Source of the DNA: Zygnema cylindricum
Taxonomy: Eukaryota > Streptophyta > Zygnematophyceae > Zygnematales > Zygnemataceae
Assembly: GCA_037447655.1 (NCBI GenBank)
Contig: JBBHKE010002409.1
Location: 1 to 64,000 of the forward strand
DNA: 64,000 nt
Direction of reading: 5' to 3'
The position numbers were made by a program, and so were the translations under genes. Below, piece by piece: positions 11,520 through 22,617 of the stretch (the stretch's first letter is position 1; the number at the start of each line of letters is the position of its first letter). The notes under the pieces are model-generated. The model made no database searches, was not told the origin of the DNA, and worked only from the letters and a program-made list of their open reading frames with translations.

Positions 11520-12031
11520 TACACCATGAAGCGCTATTAGAATTAATAATGCTAATTTGGCGCTCCCAATTTTTGACCCTCGAACTTACAATAGAATTAA
11601 TAACTTTAATTGTTTTTTTACGTTAGGTACCGTCAAATGAGAGTTATTAACTCTCATTTACACAGTTTGTAAATATTGTAGTGTATAAAATGTTGTCATT
11701 TTGTGCTAAAATTGCTCGTTATTGGTACAATCATACAAAAAGAGTGTCAGATAACGGCGTTGACACGTGAAAGTGAGTGCGTCGACTCAACAAGTGCACT
11801 CAAAGTTTATTCTTCGTGGTAAAGAGGGGGGGAAATCACGCGAACTTGTTCTCACATGTTCAACATGAACACATGTTGGACTGGCTATTCTGTAGAAAAA
11901 GTGAACCCAAATTAGCGTTAGTGAATAAATTAGAGTAAAAAAAAAATGTGGCGAAGGGTCGTGAACCTAAAATAGAGTTTACAACACCAATTTTTGTTTT
12001 ACAGTAATAGTTTCTTAACGCTAATAGCGAT
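11520..12031 (-). mobile_element. Group 4 element, copy 2, minus orientation
   Basis: Bounded by tacaccatgaagcgctattag on the left and ttaacgctaatagcgattt on the right. Internally tttttgaccctcgaac, gtgagtgcgtcgactc and gaacccaaattag are reverse complements of copy 1 landmarks. It has no coding capacity. Confidence 0.55.
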
Positions 12032-12228
12032 TTCTACTTTTTTTCTTAACGAACAAGGGTTTTATGGAAAACCTGTAGGTAAACATTCACCGTTCCGTAT
12101 ATCTTTTTTGAACATCCGTGAATCGATCTCTCCATCGAGCTATACGGTACAGTACATTGCGAATCGCTATTAACCTATTGAACGCTAATTCGGTTCCCCC
12201 AAATTTGGACCCGAATTCTTAAATAGCA

Positions 12229-12231
<3 letters not shown>

Positions 12232-12299
<68 letters not shown>
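12232..12299. repeat. (AT)n microsatellite
   Basis: About 34 uninterrupted AT units. Confidence 0.98.
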
Positions 12300-12302
<3 letters not shown>

Positions 12303-12745
12303 TAAGGCTTTGTTCCAATTAGCGTTAATAACGAAAGTACAATGTGTTTGAAATAGTGTGGTGTACGGTTAGTGTCAGACCTTACAAAATTGTACCTTTC
12401 TAAGTGAAAAAGTACAGAAATAATTTAACATAGGCGCGAGCGCATGTGAATGTGCATTGAAAGAAAGTGAAAATTTAATTGACATAAAATAGTTTAACAA
12501 GTACGGACGTTAAAAATACACGACGGTGTACGATTTCAAAGATTTTGTACGGATACCTATATTAGTGTAAGCATGTTTAAGGTTTTTTTTTATTTAAAAA
12601 TAAAAACCCAAATTTGCATTAGTAAAAAAATAGAATATATGTTTTCTTTTTAATTTTCAAATTTCCAATTTGCGATAATAACGCTAACTATTTTTTCATG
12701 CTATTTAATCTTATATGCTAATAGCGATTCGAGGTGTATGTCAAA
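12300..12745. other. Intergenic with a group 4 terminus
   Basis: AT-rich. Sequence around 12350-12440 resembles part of the following inverted pair (tagtgtggtgtacggt-agtgtcagacc). It ends in ctaatagcgattcgaggtgta, a group 4 right terminus. Confidence 0.35.
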
Positions 12746-13255
12746 CTTTAAATAGTGTTAAAGAAAATTTACCGTAATTGATGCTAATTAATAATTTGTT
12801 TTTTTTTTTAAAGGTGTATTCTAATTTCGGCATTATGCTAATTTGGGAAGAGCAAAAATGGAATACTAGCCGTACGATTATACACATTAATATATGTATC
12901 CGTACAAAATATTAGATATCGTACGCCGTCGCGAATCTAAAATATCCATACATGCCATACTAATTTACGTGTCAGACTAATCCCGTTTTTTTGAGCGCAC
13001 GTTCCTATGCGTGCGCGTCTGATTTAATTCATTTTTTGTAAATTTTCACTTGAAAAGGTACATTTATGTACGGTCTAACATAGACCGTACACCACACTAT
13101 TTAGATATTATTGTACTTTCGTTCTTTACGCTATTTTGTACGGTACCTTAATTAACATAAAGGAAAATTAAAATCATGTATCCTATTTGAGGAAAAAAAT
13201 CAAAATTTTAAGAACCCAAATTAGTGACTTTGATACTAATAACGATTCGCTGTGT
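12746..13255 (-). mobile_element. Group 4 element, left half of a tail-to-tail inverted pair
   Basis: Its reverse complement matches 13256-13763 almost throughout at roughly 80-90% by eye. Shared landmarks include tcaaataggatacatgatttt, accgtacaaaatagcgtaaag, ccttttcaagtgaaaatttac and ctcaaaaaaacgggatt. It is non-coding. Confidence 0.75.
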
Positions 13256-13763
13256 AGTACACCATAAATCGTTATTAGTGTCAATAACTCTAATTTGGGT
13301 TCTAAAATTTTGATTTTTTTTTTCAAATAGGATACATGATTTTAATTTGGTACCGTACAAAATAGCGTAAAGCTTGAAAGTACAGTTAAATATAAATAGT
13401 GTGGTGTACGCTCGATGTCAGACCGTACATATCTGTACCTTTTCAAGTGAAAATTTACAAAAATTGAATTAAATCAGACGCTCACGCATAGGAACGTCCG
13501 CTCAAAAAAACGGGATTGGTATGACACGTAATTTTTTTAATTCGCGACGGCGTACGATTTCTTATATTTTGTACAAATACATATATCAATCTATATAATC
13601 GTACGGATATTATTTCATTTTTGCTGTTCCCAGATTAGCATTAGCGCTGAAATTAGAATACACCTTTTTTTTGAAAAAAATCGAATTCTTAATTAGCATC
13701 AAGTACGGTAAACTTCTTCAACACTATTTAAATTTTGACACTAATAACGATTCGCGGTGTAGC
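13256..13763 (+). mobile_element. Group 4 element, right half of the inverted pair
   Basis: Both of its own termini are present: tacaccataaatcgttattag at the left, and the inverted form ctaataacgattcgcggtgta at the right. It is therefore a complete element of about 508 bp that abuts its mirror copy at gtgtagtacacc with no spacer. Confidence 0.75.
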
Positions 13764-14330
13764 TGCCTTTGTCCTCACGGAGGACTGTACTCTACCGTAC
13801 AGTAGCCACCTATCAGCCGAGCAAGCGGGAAATAATGATAAGGTCCACGATTGACAGCAGTACCAGCGCATGTGACATCAGACAGAATGGATTCAGAATC
13901 CAACGAAATCACAAGCCGAAGCATCGTATCCCGCTGTCCTTTGTCTGCCGTCATGGGGGATTCTATGTATTTTGTCCGATGGACCGTACAAGATGCTTTG
14001 ACTTTTAAACGGGCGAAATTTAAAAAACCGTTGTAGATTTCACAATCTATAATCAGTCGCGTGGTGTAATTAAAACAGGACACGTATACGAAAGTGACCT
14101 GACGCAAAGTATAGCGACCAGTATTTTATTTTACCGGTTACGTTTACTGGCACGGTCTGATATCGGAAGGTTAAAACGACTCGCTTCCGATTAGACCAAC
14201 AAAAAACATTGCTTGTTGATTGGATGGAGAAAGTTACAAAGAAATCTCAAGAAGTGACGCATTTAGCTGGGACGCAAATTGTAACCAAAAATGCTCAAAT
14301 TTAGGGACTGGTTTTTTAACGGCTGAAAAC
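13764..14330. other. Intergenic, overlapping open frames on both strands, none convincing
   Basis: Frames of 79-110 codons overlap on both strands at 13769-14107, without family resemblance. I call nothing here. Confidence 0.35.
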
Positions 14331-14557
14331 TACACCGTGAATCACTATCAGCGATAAGAATACTTAGGGTGAAGTTCCATTGCACGAAAAGTGAGGTTGT
14401 TTACAGAAATTCGGACCTCTCCGTACTATACCGTACCTCTTATTTGTTTTTAATGGGAAAACAACATTACAGAGAATCTTGCCAATATTCTCCAAATGTC
14501 TGGGAGTAAACAATGACCGTTGGATATTTTTTCGCGAAGCATTCGCTTCGAAAGTTT

Positions 14558-14601
14558 CTGTAATTGGTGATGTACCTCACGAGGTACATCACCAATTACA
14601 G
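14558..14601. repeat. Perfect 21-bp inverted repeat with 2-bp spacer
   Basis: Arm 1 (14558-14578, ctgtaattggtgatgtacct plus c) is the exact reverse complement of arm 2 (14581-14601). The spacer is ac. A small imperfect hairpin (cgaagc...gcttcg) lies just upstream at 14535-14550. Confidence 0.97.
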
Positions 14602-15037
14602 ACAAATTTGAGCCGCGACACGCTGGATAATGAGAATACGTGTCAAGATGGCAACCAACGGAAATCAAAAAAATTCGCACACGATATACACATTCAAAAA
14701 ATACAACAAAAAATACAAACGAAATGTCGTAACGCACTTTCGTCACGCTATTTCTGTTAGTGCCCATTAGTCACACTATTTCTGGCAACGCTCATTCGTC
14801 ACGCGAAAAAACAGGATCCCGAAAAAAAAATGATGTGGTATCTGACAAGGCGTCTATAAAAAGTACAGAAGCTGTGTTGTACGATGACCTGGTACGCAAG
14901 TGCATGGTACGCAAATGACAATTTTTGGTCGGTGTGAAAATCATTGACGATTTTTGTATCCGATCTTAGCTCACGTGGTACCAATAAATAAGGAACACGT
15001 GGATTACAGACTGCGCAATGGAACTTCGTTCAAATCA

Positions 15038-15486
15038 GTTCAAAAGTAGGTGAAAGTACACCCATATAATATGCCTATTGTACGCAAAAAATACAATATA
15101 CCCTTAAGACCCATATTGTATTGGCCGCAAAATGAAATAAAATAGTAACAGGGTTGAGCTGCACATGGATCGATAGAGAATTAAACGTCATGTCTAAATT
15201 TGAAAAAAAAAACAGACAAAAACAAACTTTTTCTGTGAGTTTTGAGCGACTTTTAATTTAAACCGTCAGATTCGGACAATCGGACGGTCGCTGATCAAAG
15301 TAGCGATCTAAGAAGATCACATGAAAAGCCTATAACACAACTTACGATAGGACTATCGTCAGGTTTGGACGATCGGACGGTCACTGATCAAAGTAGCGAC
15401 TTAAGACGATCACATGAAAAGCACATAACACAACTTACGATGAAGGCGCCGACAAAAGACCTACGATAGAAAAGCCTACTATTGAA
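15038..15486 (-). mobile_element. Group 3 MITE, minus orientation, nested in the group 2 element
   Basis: It begins gttcaaaagtaggtg and ends cctactattgaac. Interior words (atgcctattgta, aagacccatattgta, cacaacttacgat) are reversed copies of those at 6385-6681. A section is duplicated internally: gatcggacggtc-type blocks followed by acatgaaaagc and cataacacaacttacgat occur twice. Confidence 0.65.
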
Positions 15487-15851
15487 CTATGGTTCAATTT
15501 GTATCATTCTGTAATGTTGGAACTTCGTTCAAATTGTAGCAGTCTGTAATGTTGGAACTTCGTTCAAATTGTAGCATTCTGTAATGTTGGCCGTACAATT
15601 ACAGGATGTCCTAATGGAACTTCACCCTTAGTGTAAAAACAACATTAATGTTATAAGCTCTAATTTAGGGGAAAGGCCTTTTGCCAAGGATAAATTAACC
15701 CTATTTTATGCAAATCTCTAATTTGGGTACATTTTTCCTAAAGTGTAACCGGTATTATTGTGTTCACATATTCGACGTTGGAACAGAGAACATGGTCGCG
15801 TGATTGTTCCCTCGTCTTTATCATTGGGAATCAAATATGGGTGCGCTTTTT

Positions 15852-15950
15852 CATGTCGACTCACTCACTTTAGCGTGTTGACGCACTCACTTTCGCATGT
15901 CGACGCACTCACTTTTGCGTGTCGACGCACTCACTTTCATGTGTTGACGC
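15852..15950 (+). repeat. 22-bp tandem repeat, 4.5 units
   Basis: The unit is of the form catgtcgacgcactcacttt + 2 nt, beginning at 15852, 15874, 15896, 15918 and 15940. The single-unit form occurs in the other group 4 copies, so the expansion is specific to this copy. Confidence 0.9.
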
Positions 15951-16138
15951 CTTTATCTGACACTCTATTTGTACGATTGTACCAAATAACGAGCAAACTG
16001 AGTACAAACTGACACATTTTGTACACTACACGATTTAAGAACTAAACGCTAACTACACAGTAACTATATTGACGTAAAAAACCAATAAGAGTTATCGATT
16101 CTATTTTAGATTTAAGGGTCATAACGATTCACGGTGTA

Positions 16139-16287
16139 CCTTACAATTTTCGATTTAGTTATGTTCGATTTAGTTGAAATTGGAATGAACTCTTGCTTAG
16201 AAACTAATATTTCCAACGTGTGGAACGAGCCTAATTAGAGGCGAAAACGACAAGAAGCTTGGCTAGAGAGCATAGCTAACAATAGAC
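16139..16287. other. Short intergenic spacer
   Basis: AT-rich, nothing recognised. Confidence 0.4.
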
Positions 16288-17258
16288 TAAGGGGGTGTCC
16301 CCATGTAATCAGTACTTTGATAAAGTATTTTGGACTGTAGTGAAAATTCTCCCTATTACTTTGAAAAGCGTCCCAGTGTGTGAGAAAAATGAAATCGGAA
16401 CTTTTACATGTGACAGTTGTACAGGTAGGTACAACTTTGTGAAGGTTGAAGACGACTACGAAATTGGTGACGCTAACAAAAACAATGACACTTGTAAACG
16501 GCTATATTTTTTTATTTTCGTGACATGGCAGATGTTTAGGGTTTTGTGACATTGTGACGCCATGCTCACTTGTGACAACTTCGACATCACATATTCAAGA
16601 TTTTTTGGCCATGGCTACCCAAATTCGCTTTTTCGACTTTTCTCACTCGATTTGCAATAAAATTATACATAAAGGTAGTCAAAAGAATTAATTTTCAAAT
16701 ATCTTTCATTTCATACCACTATTGTCACGCCTCATTCTAATAAACGTGAGATAAAAGTGACAGTGTGATAGGGAGAGGGGAGAGGCCAAGACGACGCAAA
16801 ATTTTGCAAAGGACCCATGAATGAAAGGGAAGGTTCGAGATCCCTCCATAATTTTTTCCATACATGCTCATCTTTATGTACACACACGACGGGCAGGGAG
16901 AAAAATAGTGAGTACCCTCCCTCATCCTAAAATTTTCCCACTCGTGTGGCGCCTGCATGGGTCGTTTTTTTCATTCACTGTTTGGGCGATACTTGAATCA
17001 AAAACACCCTCTCGAGGTGATTTTTGATGAATTTTTTTGATGGGCTAGATTCTCTTGCCCCTAGGTCGAAAAGAGGAAAGGCCAAACTGTGTTACATGGC
17101 GACAAACATGCAATACATTCCAAGTATCGAATTGACGTTCAGTGTACTTTGGTAAAAACGATTTTCTCGTACGACCAATTTTTTTCTCAAAGTTCCCTAA
17201 ATTTTGGGGCAAAACGACTGAGAAAAGTTAATTCTTTAATACATGGGGACACACCCTA
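16288..17258 (+). mobile_element. Group 1 variant element, complete
   Basis: The left end taagggggtgtccccatgta and right end tacatggggacacaccctaa (to 17259) are inverted repeats. Much of the interior matches the truncated copy at 7555-8153 in reverse. It abuts the next group 1 element directly. Confidence 0.65.
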
Positions 17259-19292
17259 AGGGTGTGTCACCATCCGACAAAGTAAGGGTTTTTTTCTGTC
17301 ATTTTCCTAAAAAACGTAGCGTCGTACTGATAAGATAACAACCGTACGAAGAAATTGAAAAAAAAAAAATTACAAAGTGCATCACCTCCAAACTCACAAT
17401 GTACAATATGTTGTCGTTTTGTATATAATAGCTCAAGGCCACAACATGCCACGTCATCATCAAACTTTACCTCACTCCTCCACAAATAGGAAACACCTTT
17501 GCACGTTCCAAAGCCTTTCAAAAGTTTCAGATGATTTCACACGACGAAGAAAAGTATACATTTTTTTCTTGTCTCACATGGATCTAAAGAATTCAATATC
17601 ATTTCACGGCGACTGGACATGAGACGCAAAGGCAAAGGCATCTTAGGCGTTCCATTAGGCGATCTCAATAAACGTAATAATAAGTTTGCTCTAAGCCATT
17701 ATTTTACTGCGTAGGGTTAGTAAATGGCTTTTTATTTGCGTGGCACATTTTGGTGGGTACCATGTAGAAGTTTTTTACGATTTTGCAAATCTAAAAGAAA
17801 TCTTTCACAGTAAACTGTGAACACACTATCTGTACCAACGGAGGGAACAAGTGACTTGTACGAGGTATTGAATAAATTTTGTACAGGTGCACAAAACTTA
17901 AGATTTGTTAAAGCGTACAAAAATGTCAGAATGGTTAGTGGATGGCAACAGGAGAGTGAAAGAATATCCTCTGTCAAATATTATTTTGCTACTTCCGGTG
18001 GCCGCGTGTGGTCAATGCAACGTGTAGCCACCTGATCGCGCGTTCATCATGTATATTTTCCACTTTTAAAAAAAACATAATATTATACGTTTAGGCTCTT
18101 GAAATTGACCTCCTTCAGGTCACTTGATGCAAACTGAATGGTTCGACCGATGGCGTATCTGATTATGCATCGGACAGTCAAGGTTAACTCCCATAACCTT
18201 GGAGAATCAAATAAGGGTGAACCTCCATTAGGCGAAGAGTTAGGTTGTTAAACTGCATTTCCGTCAATGGTTGCACTATTTTTTTTTTTTTTTGAAAAAC
18301 ATGTTAACTGGAGACTACATAAGGTTCTCCAAACTTTTGGGGGACAACGTCGACTGTCCGATTCGGTGTTTTTGAAGCAAACGCTCATTCTATCTAGTGT
18401 TTGGCGAGTGTCCTCCATTATTTTCAAGCAGGAGACTAGCCACACAGTGGACGTGTAACATTTGTACGTTTGGAAAAAAAAGATATGATCCACGTCGGAT
18501 GAGCTAGGACCACCTAACTATTGGCAAAGGCCATGTGCCTTGGCACAAGGTGGTTTGAAATTCACCGAAACCGACGAAAAAATCTTTGCGGGGGAATATA
18601 CTCTAACGCTATTTCAATTGACTTTCGCATAAAAGACTTTGCATTTAAAACATAGTGGCGCAAGTCGAACAATCATAAATTACACACGGGTTTAATTATT
18701 TTCTACAAATCTTAGTTTTCGAACATCCGCACAAACAGGACGTTCACATTTTGTGCTTTTGGAATATTTTACTATTCACGTAGTGTGAACAAAAACTTAT
18801 GTGGTTCCAATCGAAATAAAGCACATAGGCAATATTTGCCTTGGTGACACGATCTGGTGTAGAACTGAACAAAATATTTTTGCCAATAAAGGTTTTCGTA
18901 CGATTACCATCGTCGCCCGATGGAGTCTTTTTTTTTGACAAAAAAACAAAATGGTACGGCAATGTACGAAACAGTACGACCGTTAGTAAATAGCCTCATT
19001 TTTTCCTTAATGGAAGTTCACCCTTATTCAACCTTCAACACCACAAGGTTGTATGGTTGTACATCTACAATGTCACGCAAAGACATGCGACCTCACAAAC
19101 AGTTTCAAAAAATGTGGTGCGATAACACATATTGTAGACGTTAACTGTCGCCATAGGCATTCTCGACATATACAATCGTCACCGCAGACTTAATCAACAG
19201 TTTTATTATCAAGCATTCAAACACTCGGAGAAACGTCGCTATAATACAAAGTAATTTTGCTAAGTTACGATTATACGGGAAAACACCCTAAA
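17258..19292 (+). mobile_element. Group 1 element enlarged by a nested group 2 element
   Basis: The left end aagggtgtgtcaccat is followed by aagtaagggtttttttctgtc as in the 588-1363 copy. The right end tacgggaaaacaccctaa follows cgctaagttacga-type sequence, as in the other group 1 right ends. Without the insert at 18213-19026 it would be about 1.2 kb. Confidence 0.6.
18213..19026 (+). mobile_element. Group 2 MITE nested in the group 1 element
   Basis: The left end aagggtgaacctccatta and right end taatggaagttcaccctta form a terminal inverted repeat with one mismatch. Inner sequence matches 35146-35440 (ttcgg-tttttgaa, attctatctagtgttt-ggcgagt, gatccacg). Non-coding. Confidence 0.7.
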
Positions 19293-19505
19293 TAGACGAC
19301 GAGAGCGTTTTTTAAAATTTGCGATAGTGGCATATCTTTCCGCAATCACAAGTACTATGATTCTATTTCAAGCCGCAAACAGTTCACATTTGGTATAACT
19401 TTTTTTTCGAGTTTTTGTTCATTTACTTAGACATCTATTTCAAACAACAGTCATTTCACATTCTGTAAAGCTATTTTTCGAGCTTTTGTTCGTTTACGTC
19501 GACAG
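19293..19505. other. Intergenic flank of the gypsy element
   Basis: No gene. It contains a loosely repeated gagctttttgttc / cgagcttttgttcg motif. Its last five bases (19501-19505, gacag) are the left target-site duplication candidate of the gypsy insertion. Confidence 0.4.
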
Positions 19506-20469
19506 TGTAACAATAAAAGCAGATCGAACTTGTTTGTAAAGGGGTATTTAGGTGTTATGAATATAGAGTACTAAATTTGGTGGACGTCCGCGAAAGAATC
19601 GCGCGATTTAGAGTCCTATTTCAAAAGATATAGCGATGGGTGTATTTAGGTGACAGCTAGGGGTCAAAATAATAGGTGGGTAACATTGAAACGGGTTAAG
19701 GGTCAAAGTAGTCGCGGACTTTAAGGCGTACGTCTATATAAAGTACTAATATTGGTTTGGTACCTATTATGGTTCGTTTCGTAAGATTTTTAGTACGAAA
19801 CGTCATAATTCAAATCTGTAAGTTTCTTAGGTAGTTTCGAAAGTTAAATTCGCGACGCACGATCGTGCGAAGTCGCGTTTCGATTTGCGTGCACTTTTGC
19901 ACGTAAATGCTACGTAGTAAAATGTAGTGTTTGATTGGTTAGTAAATGCTATGTAGTTAGGGGGAGATTTCGCACGCTTTTGCATTGGTCAGTCCGAGTC
20001 CTTGCTGATCAATGATTGGCCCAGGTAAAAGCGTGTTCAAACGGGACTCTGGCCTGGCTAGTCCAGGGCGATGATGGATAAATAGTGAAGTGTAAGAGGA
20101 GAGTAGAGATCTTTTCCTTTGAGAAAAGTTTGTGGAAATTCCGGCTGATCTTGGTCTTGAGCGATTAATACCAAATTGGAGAAAAGGCATTTTTGCACTG
20201 AAATCTCTTACTAACTAAATAGTGTTTTAGTAGTTAAGAGATAGAATTATTAAGAGTGGAGGGTAGAGGAAACACTTTAACTTTGAAGGGTTGAGCCACG
20301 AGGGCAAGAGACCAAGCTAATGTTATGTGGACAGAAGCTTCTTCTAATTTAAAGTTTATCCTTATGTGAGTGTTTTCCAATGTGGATGTGTATTTTCCAA
20401 TGTGTGGAATGTGTGGTTGGGATTGTTTGTAGTAATGGGATTTTAAGAGAGGTAGGAAATCCTGTTACA
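19506..20469 (+). repeat. 5' LTR of the gypsy element
   Basis: Begins TGTAACAATAAAAGC and ends GGAAATCCTGTTACA, with short terminal inverted repeats TGTAAC / GTTACA. A tatataaagta box near 19735 is a TATA candidate. The LTR contains clusters rich in cgcgac and cgtac. Confidence 0.92.
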
Positions 20470-20471
20470 TA

Positions 20472-20490
20472 TGGTATCGGAGCTTGGTTA
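20472..20490 (+). other. Primer-binding site, 3' end of initiator tRNA-Met
   Basis: Two bases after the LTR, TGGTATCGGAGCTTGG resembles the usual plant tRNA-iMet complement (TGGTATCAGAGC), with an A-to-G change. This is the conventional priming mode, in contrast to the copia elements in the same window. Confidence 0.8.
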
Positions 20491-21249
20491 GAAACCAGGG
20501 AGAAGTTTGCTCACTCGAATATCGATTGCTGTGACCGGTGAGGGTGCTCTAACCTGTGTCGGTAGAACCACAATGTGAAGTGGTAGGGGATTGGAGGGAA
20601 CTTGAGTGATCACACAGCCAGCGGCCGCTGGTTAGATGTGGGACGTGCTCAGGTCCTAAGGACTAAGGCGGGGTGGGCAGTGTAGCCACCGCTGAAGCTC
20701 ACTCCAATTACCTAGAGGCCAAACAAACTTGCCTTCTCCTAGCAATGATTCATGTGTAGAGGAACGGCTTGTAGCCATGAAGGGTGAGGAGGTGAGGATT
20801 AGAGAGAAAAAAGATCTTGATGTAGTGGGAAGTGAGAAATTTGCTAATGGAGGAGAAGGAAAGTGGAGTACTTTACTTCTTCAAGAGCAAAGGAGTCCAG
20901 AAATGACTCAAAACTTTTCAAACCCTAAATTGTTACCTTTGATTGATTTCAATTTTGCTGTTGCAAAATTTATGGTTAAATCTTACCTTTGATAGCTTTC
21001 AATTTTTGCTATTGCAAAATTTGTGGGGAAATTCTTACATTTCTGTTTGAATGTTGAGAAATTGAAAATTTGAATTTGTACTAACTTATTATCAATGTCT
21101 TTTTAATTTCTCAGATCTTGATCATTTCAAATGATTTGTTAAGGAGAAGAAGTTTTGGATTAGAGCAATCTAAGGACTTCAAACCTGCAGCAAATTTCTT
21201 TGGGAAATTATATTCTATCTTCCCTTTTGCTTGATTTAATTGTGTGATA
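20491..21249 (+). other. Gypsy leader region
   Basis: Untranslated leader between the PBS and the gag start. It contains two similar tttgattg-tttcaattttgctattgcaaaattt copies (20935-21020). An open frame at 20729-20992 has no known domain and is probably not translated. Confidence 0.5.
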
Positions 21250-22543
21250 ATGGCTAATTCTGCATGGAAACGTGAAATCGAGAATGCTTTGAATGTGTTG
21301 AAGAAGCGAAATGTGAAATTGGTCAAAAAAATTTAATAATCATGCTACCGCTGTGGATGAAACCATTTCCGAATTGAAAAGTGAATTGAAAGTTGTTAAA
21401 GAAAATGAAAATGTTTCAAATGAGAAATTACATGAACTTATTAACTTAATTCAGACCAACAATGATATGAATGACCAAAAGGGTGAGAGTAGTAAAAGAA
21501 ATGCCAGTTTTAGGGAGGATGATCATGATAGACCTAAGAAGATAAAGGATCTGAAATTGTCTATTAGTGAGGCACCATTGTTTTATGGTAAGATGATCGA
21601 TGAGTTGGATGCTTAGATTTTTCATATGGAGTATTATTTGGAGTCTAGAAATTGCGATCGTGATGATTACACTTTTTTTGCAGTTAGCTGTCTGAAAGGC
21701 GATGCTAAAATTTGGTATTATACTCAGAGAAGGTCTAAATTGATTCCTGATAATGTTGATTCGGAAACTTTTAAAACTTCGATCAAATCGCTTTTCTTGT
21801 CTGTCACTTTTAAATCTAGAATGGAAGAAAAGTGGTTGAATTGTAAGCAGGCTGGATCTGTGAAGGATTATATTGTGGAATTTGACTCATCTAGCATTCA
21901 TGTCATAGGTTTGACTGATGAAATGGCTAAATTGCATTTCTTGACCTATTTGAATCCTATACTGAAATCAGAGCTAAAACATCAAAATTTTAATAATTTG
22001 AAGGAATAACAAGATAAGTCATTGGAATTAGAGGATCAGTTGGGGTATAATCGAGAAACTCGATCTCTCAGGGGTAATTTAAATGAAGTATCACAGTGGG
22101 ATGAGGAGGAATTTGTTGAAGAGGGTCTGAATGCTGGTATGGTGAATAGGCAAAATATCTTCAAGGGAAATCAAAGGGGTGGACATAGTGTTAATGCAGG
22201 AAATAAATTTAACAATAGAGGGGGTTACATTAAAAGTCCTAAACCAAACATTAATGCTCAGAAGCCTAACCTTACCATCCCCACATGCACTATTTGTCAT
22301 AAAAAGGGTCATAAAGCATTTGAGTGTGCACAATTGAAAAAGATTAACTGTTATAACTGTGGAGAGGAGGGACATTTTAGTAGAGAGCGCACACAACCTA
22401 AAAAGAAAGTCACTTGTTTCAAATGCGGAGGTCCAGATCATTACGCTAAAGACTGTACAGATAAAGGTTCTCTAAAAACACTCGATGTAAATGAAGGTCT
22501 CCAAGAGGATATTGCATTATACCTAGCTGAGCAGGAAGCCTAG
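21250..22543 (+). pseudogene. gag: Gypsy gag, broken
   Basis: Capsid/nucleocapsid polyprotein, normally forming the cytoplasmic virus-like particle. The likely ATG is at 21250. The frame is lost after about 28 codons at an A-run (21325-21331) and resumes in the frame carrying VDETISELKSEL. A TAG (21614) and a TAA (22007) interrupt the capsid region (MEYYLESRN, AKIWYYTQRRSKL, FKSRMEEKW). The C-terminal part (22022-22543) carries three zinc knuckles: CTICHKKGHKAFEC, then CYNCGEEGHFSRER in which the final Cys is Arg, and CFKCGGPDHYAKDC. It cannot give a full protein as it stands. Confidence 0.88.
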
Positions 22544-22617
22544 GAGGTGGGAAATGGAAAGGACTAACTGAAAGTCCTCAGTTTAGTCAACCGGATCCAG
22601 AAGTAAAAGAGTTAACT

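Larger units (their letters stand above)
14364..15630 (+). mobile_element. Group 2 MITE nested in the group 4 element
   Basis: Terminal inverted repeats TTAGGGTGAAGTTCCATT (14364) and AATGGAACTTCACCCTTA (to 15630) match at 17 of 18 positions. After the left end come the group 2 landmarks agtgaggttgtttaca and ccgtactataccgtac, also seen at 35160. It carries a nested group 3 copy and is non-coding. Confidence 0.75.
14331..16138 (+). mobile_element. Group 4 element, copy 3, interrupted by a group 2 element
   Basis: The left terminus tacaccgtgaatcactatcag is at 14331 and the right terminus ataacgattcacggtgta ends at 16138. Removing 14364-15630 leaves aagaata next to gtgtaaaaacaacatta. That order matches copy 1 (aagatat-gtgcaaaaacaatta), so the interruption is a genuine insertion. 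Confidence 0.65.

Noticed and set aside
13769-14107. Overlapping frames on both strands
   Set aside because: Both strands open over the same stretch, composition not protein-like, no family.
14450-14767. Frames on both strands with near-identical VIGDVP-EVHHQLQ peptides
   Set aside because: The similarity comes from the perfect inverted repeat at 14558-14601, not from a conserved protein.
11021-18493. Group 2 copies as remnants of a shared protein (similar peptides in three copies)
   Set aside because: The resemblance follows from nucleotide homology of the MITE interiors; each copy has its own stops and no known domain.
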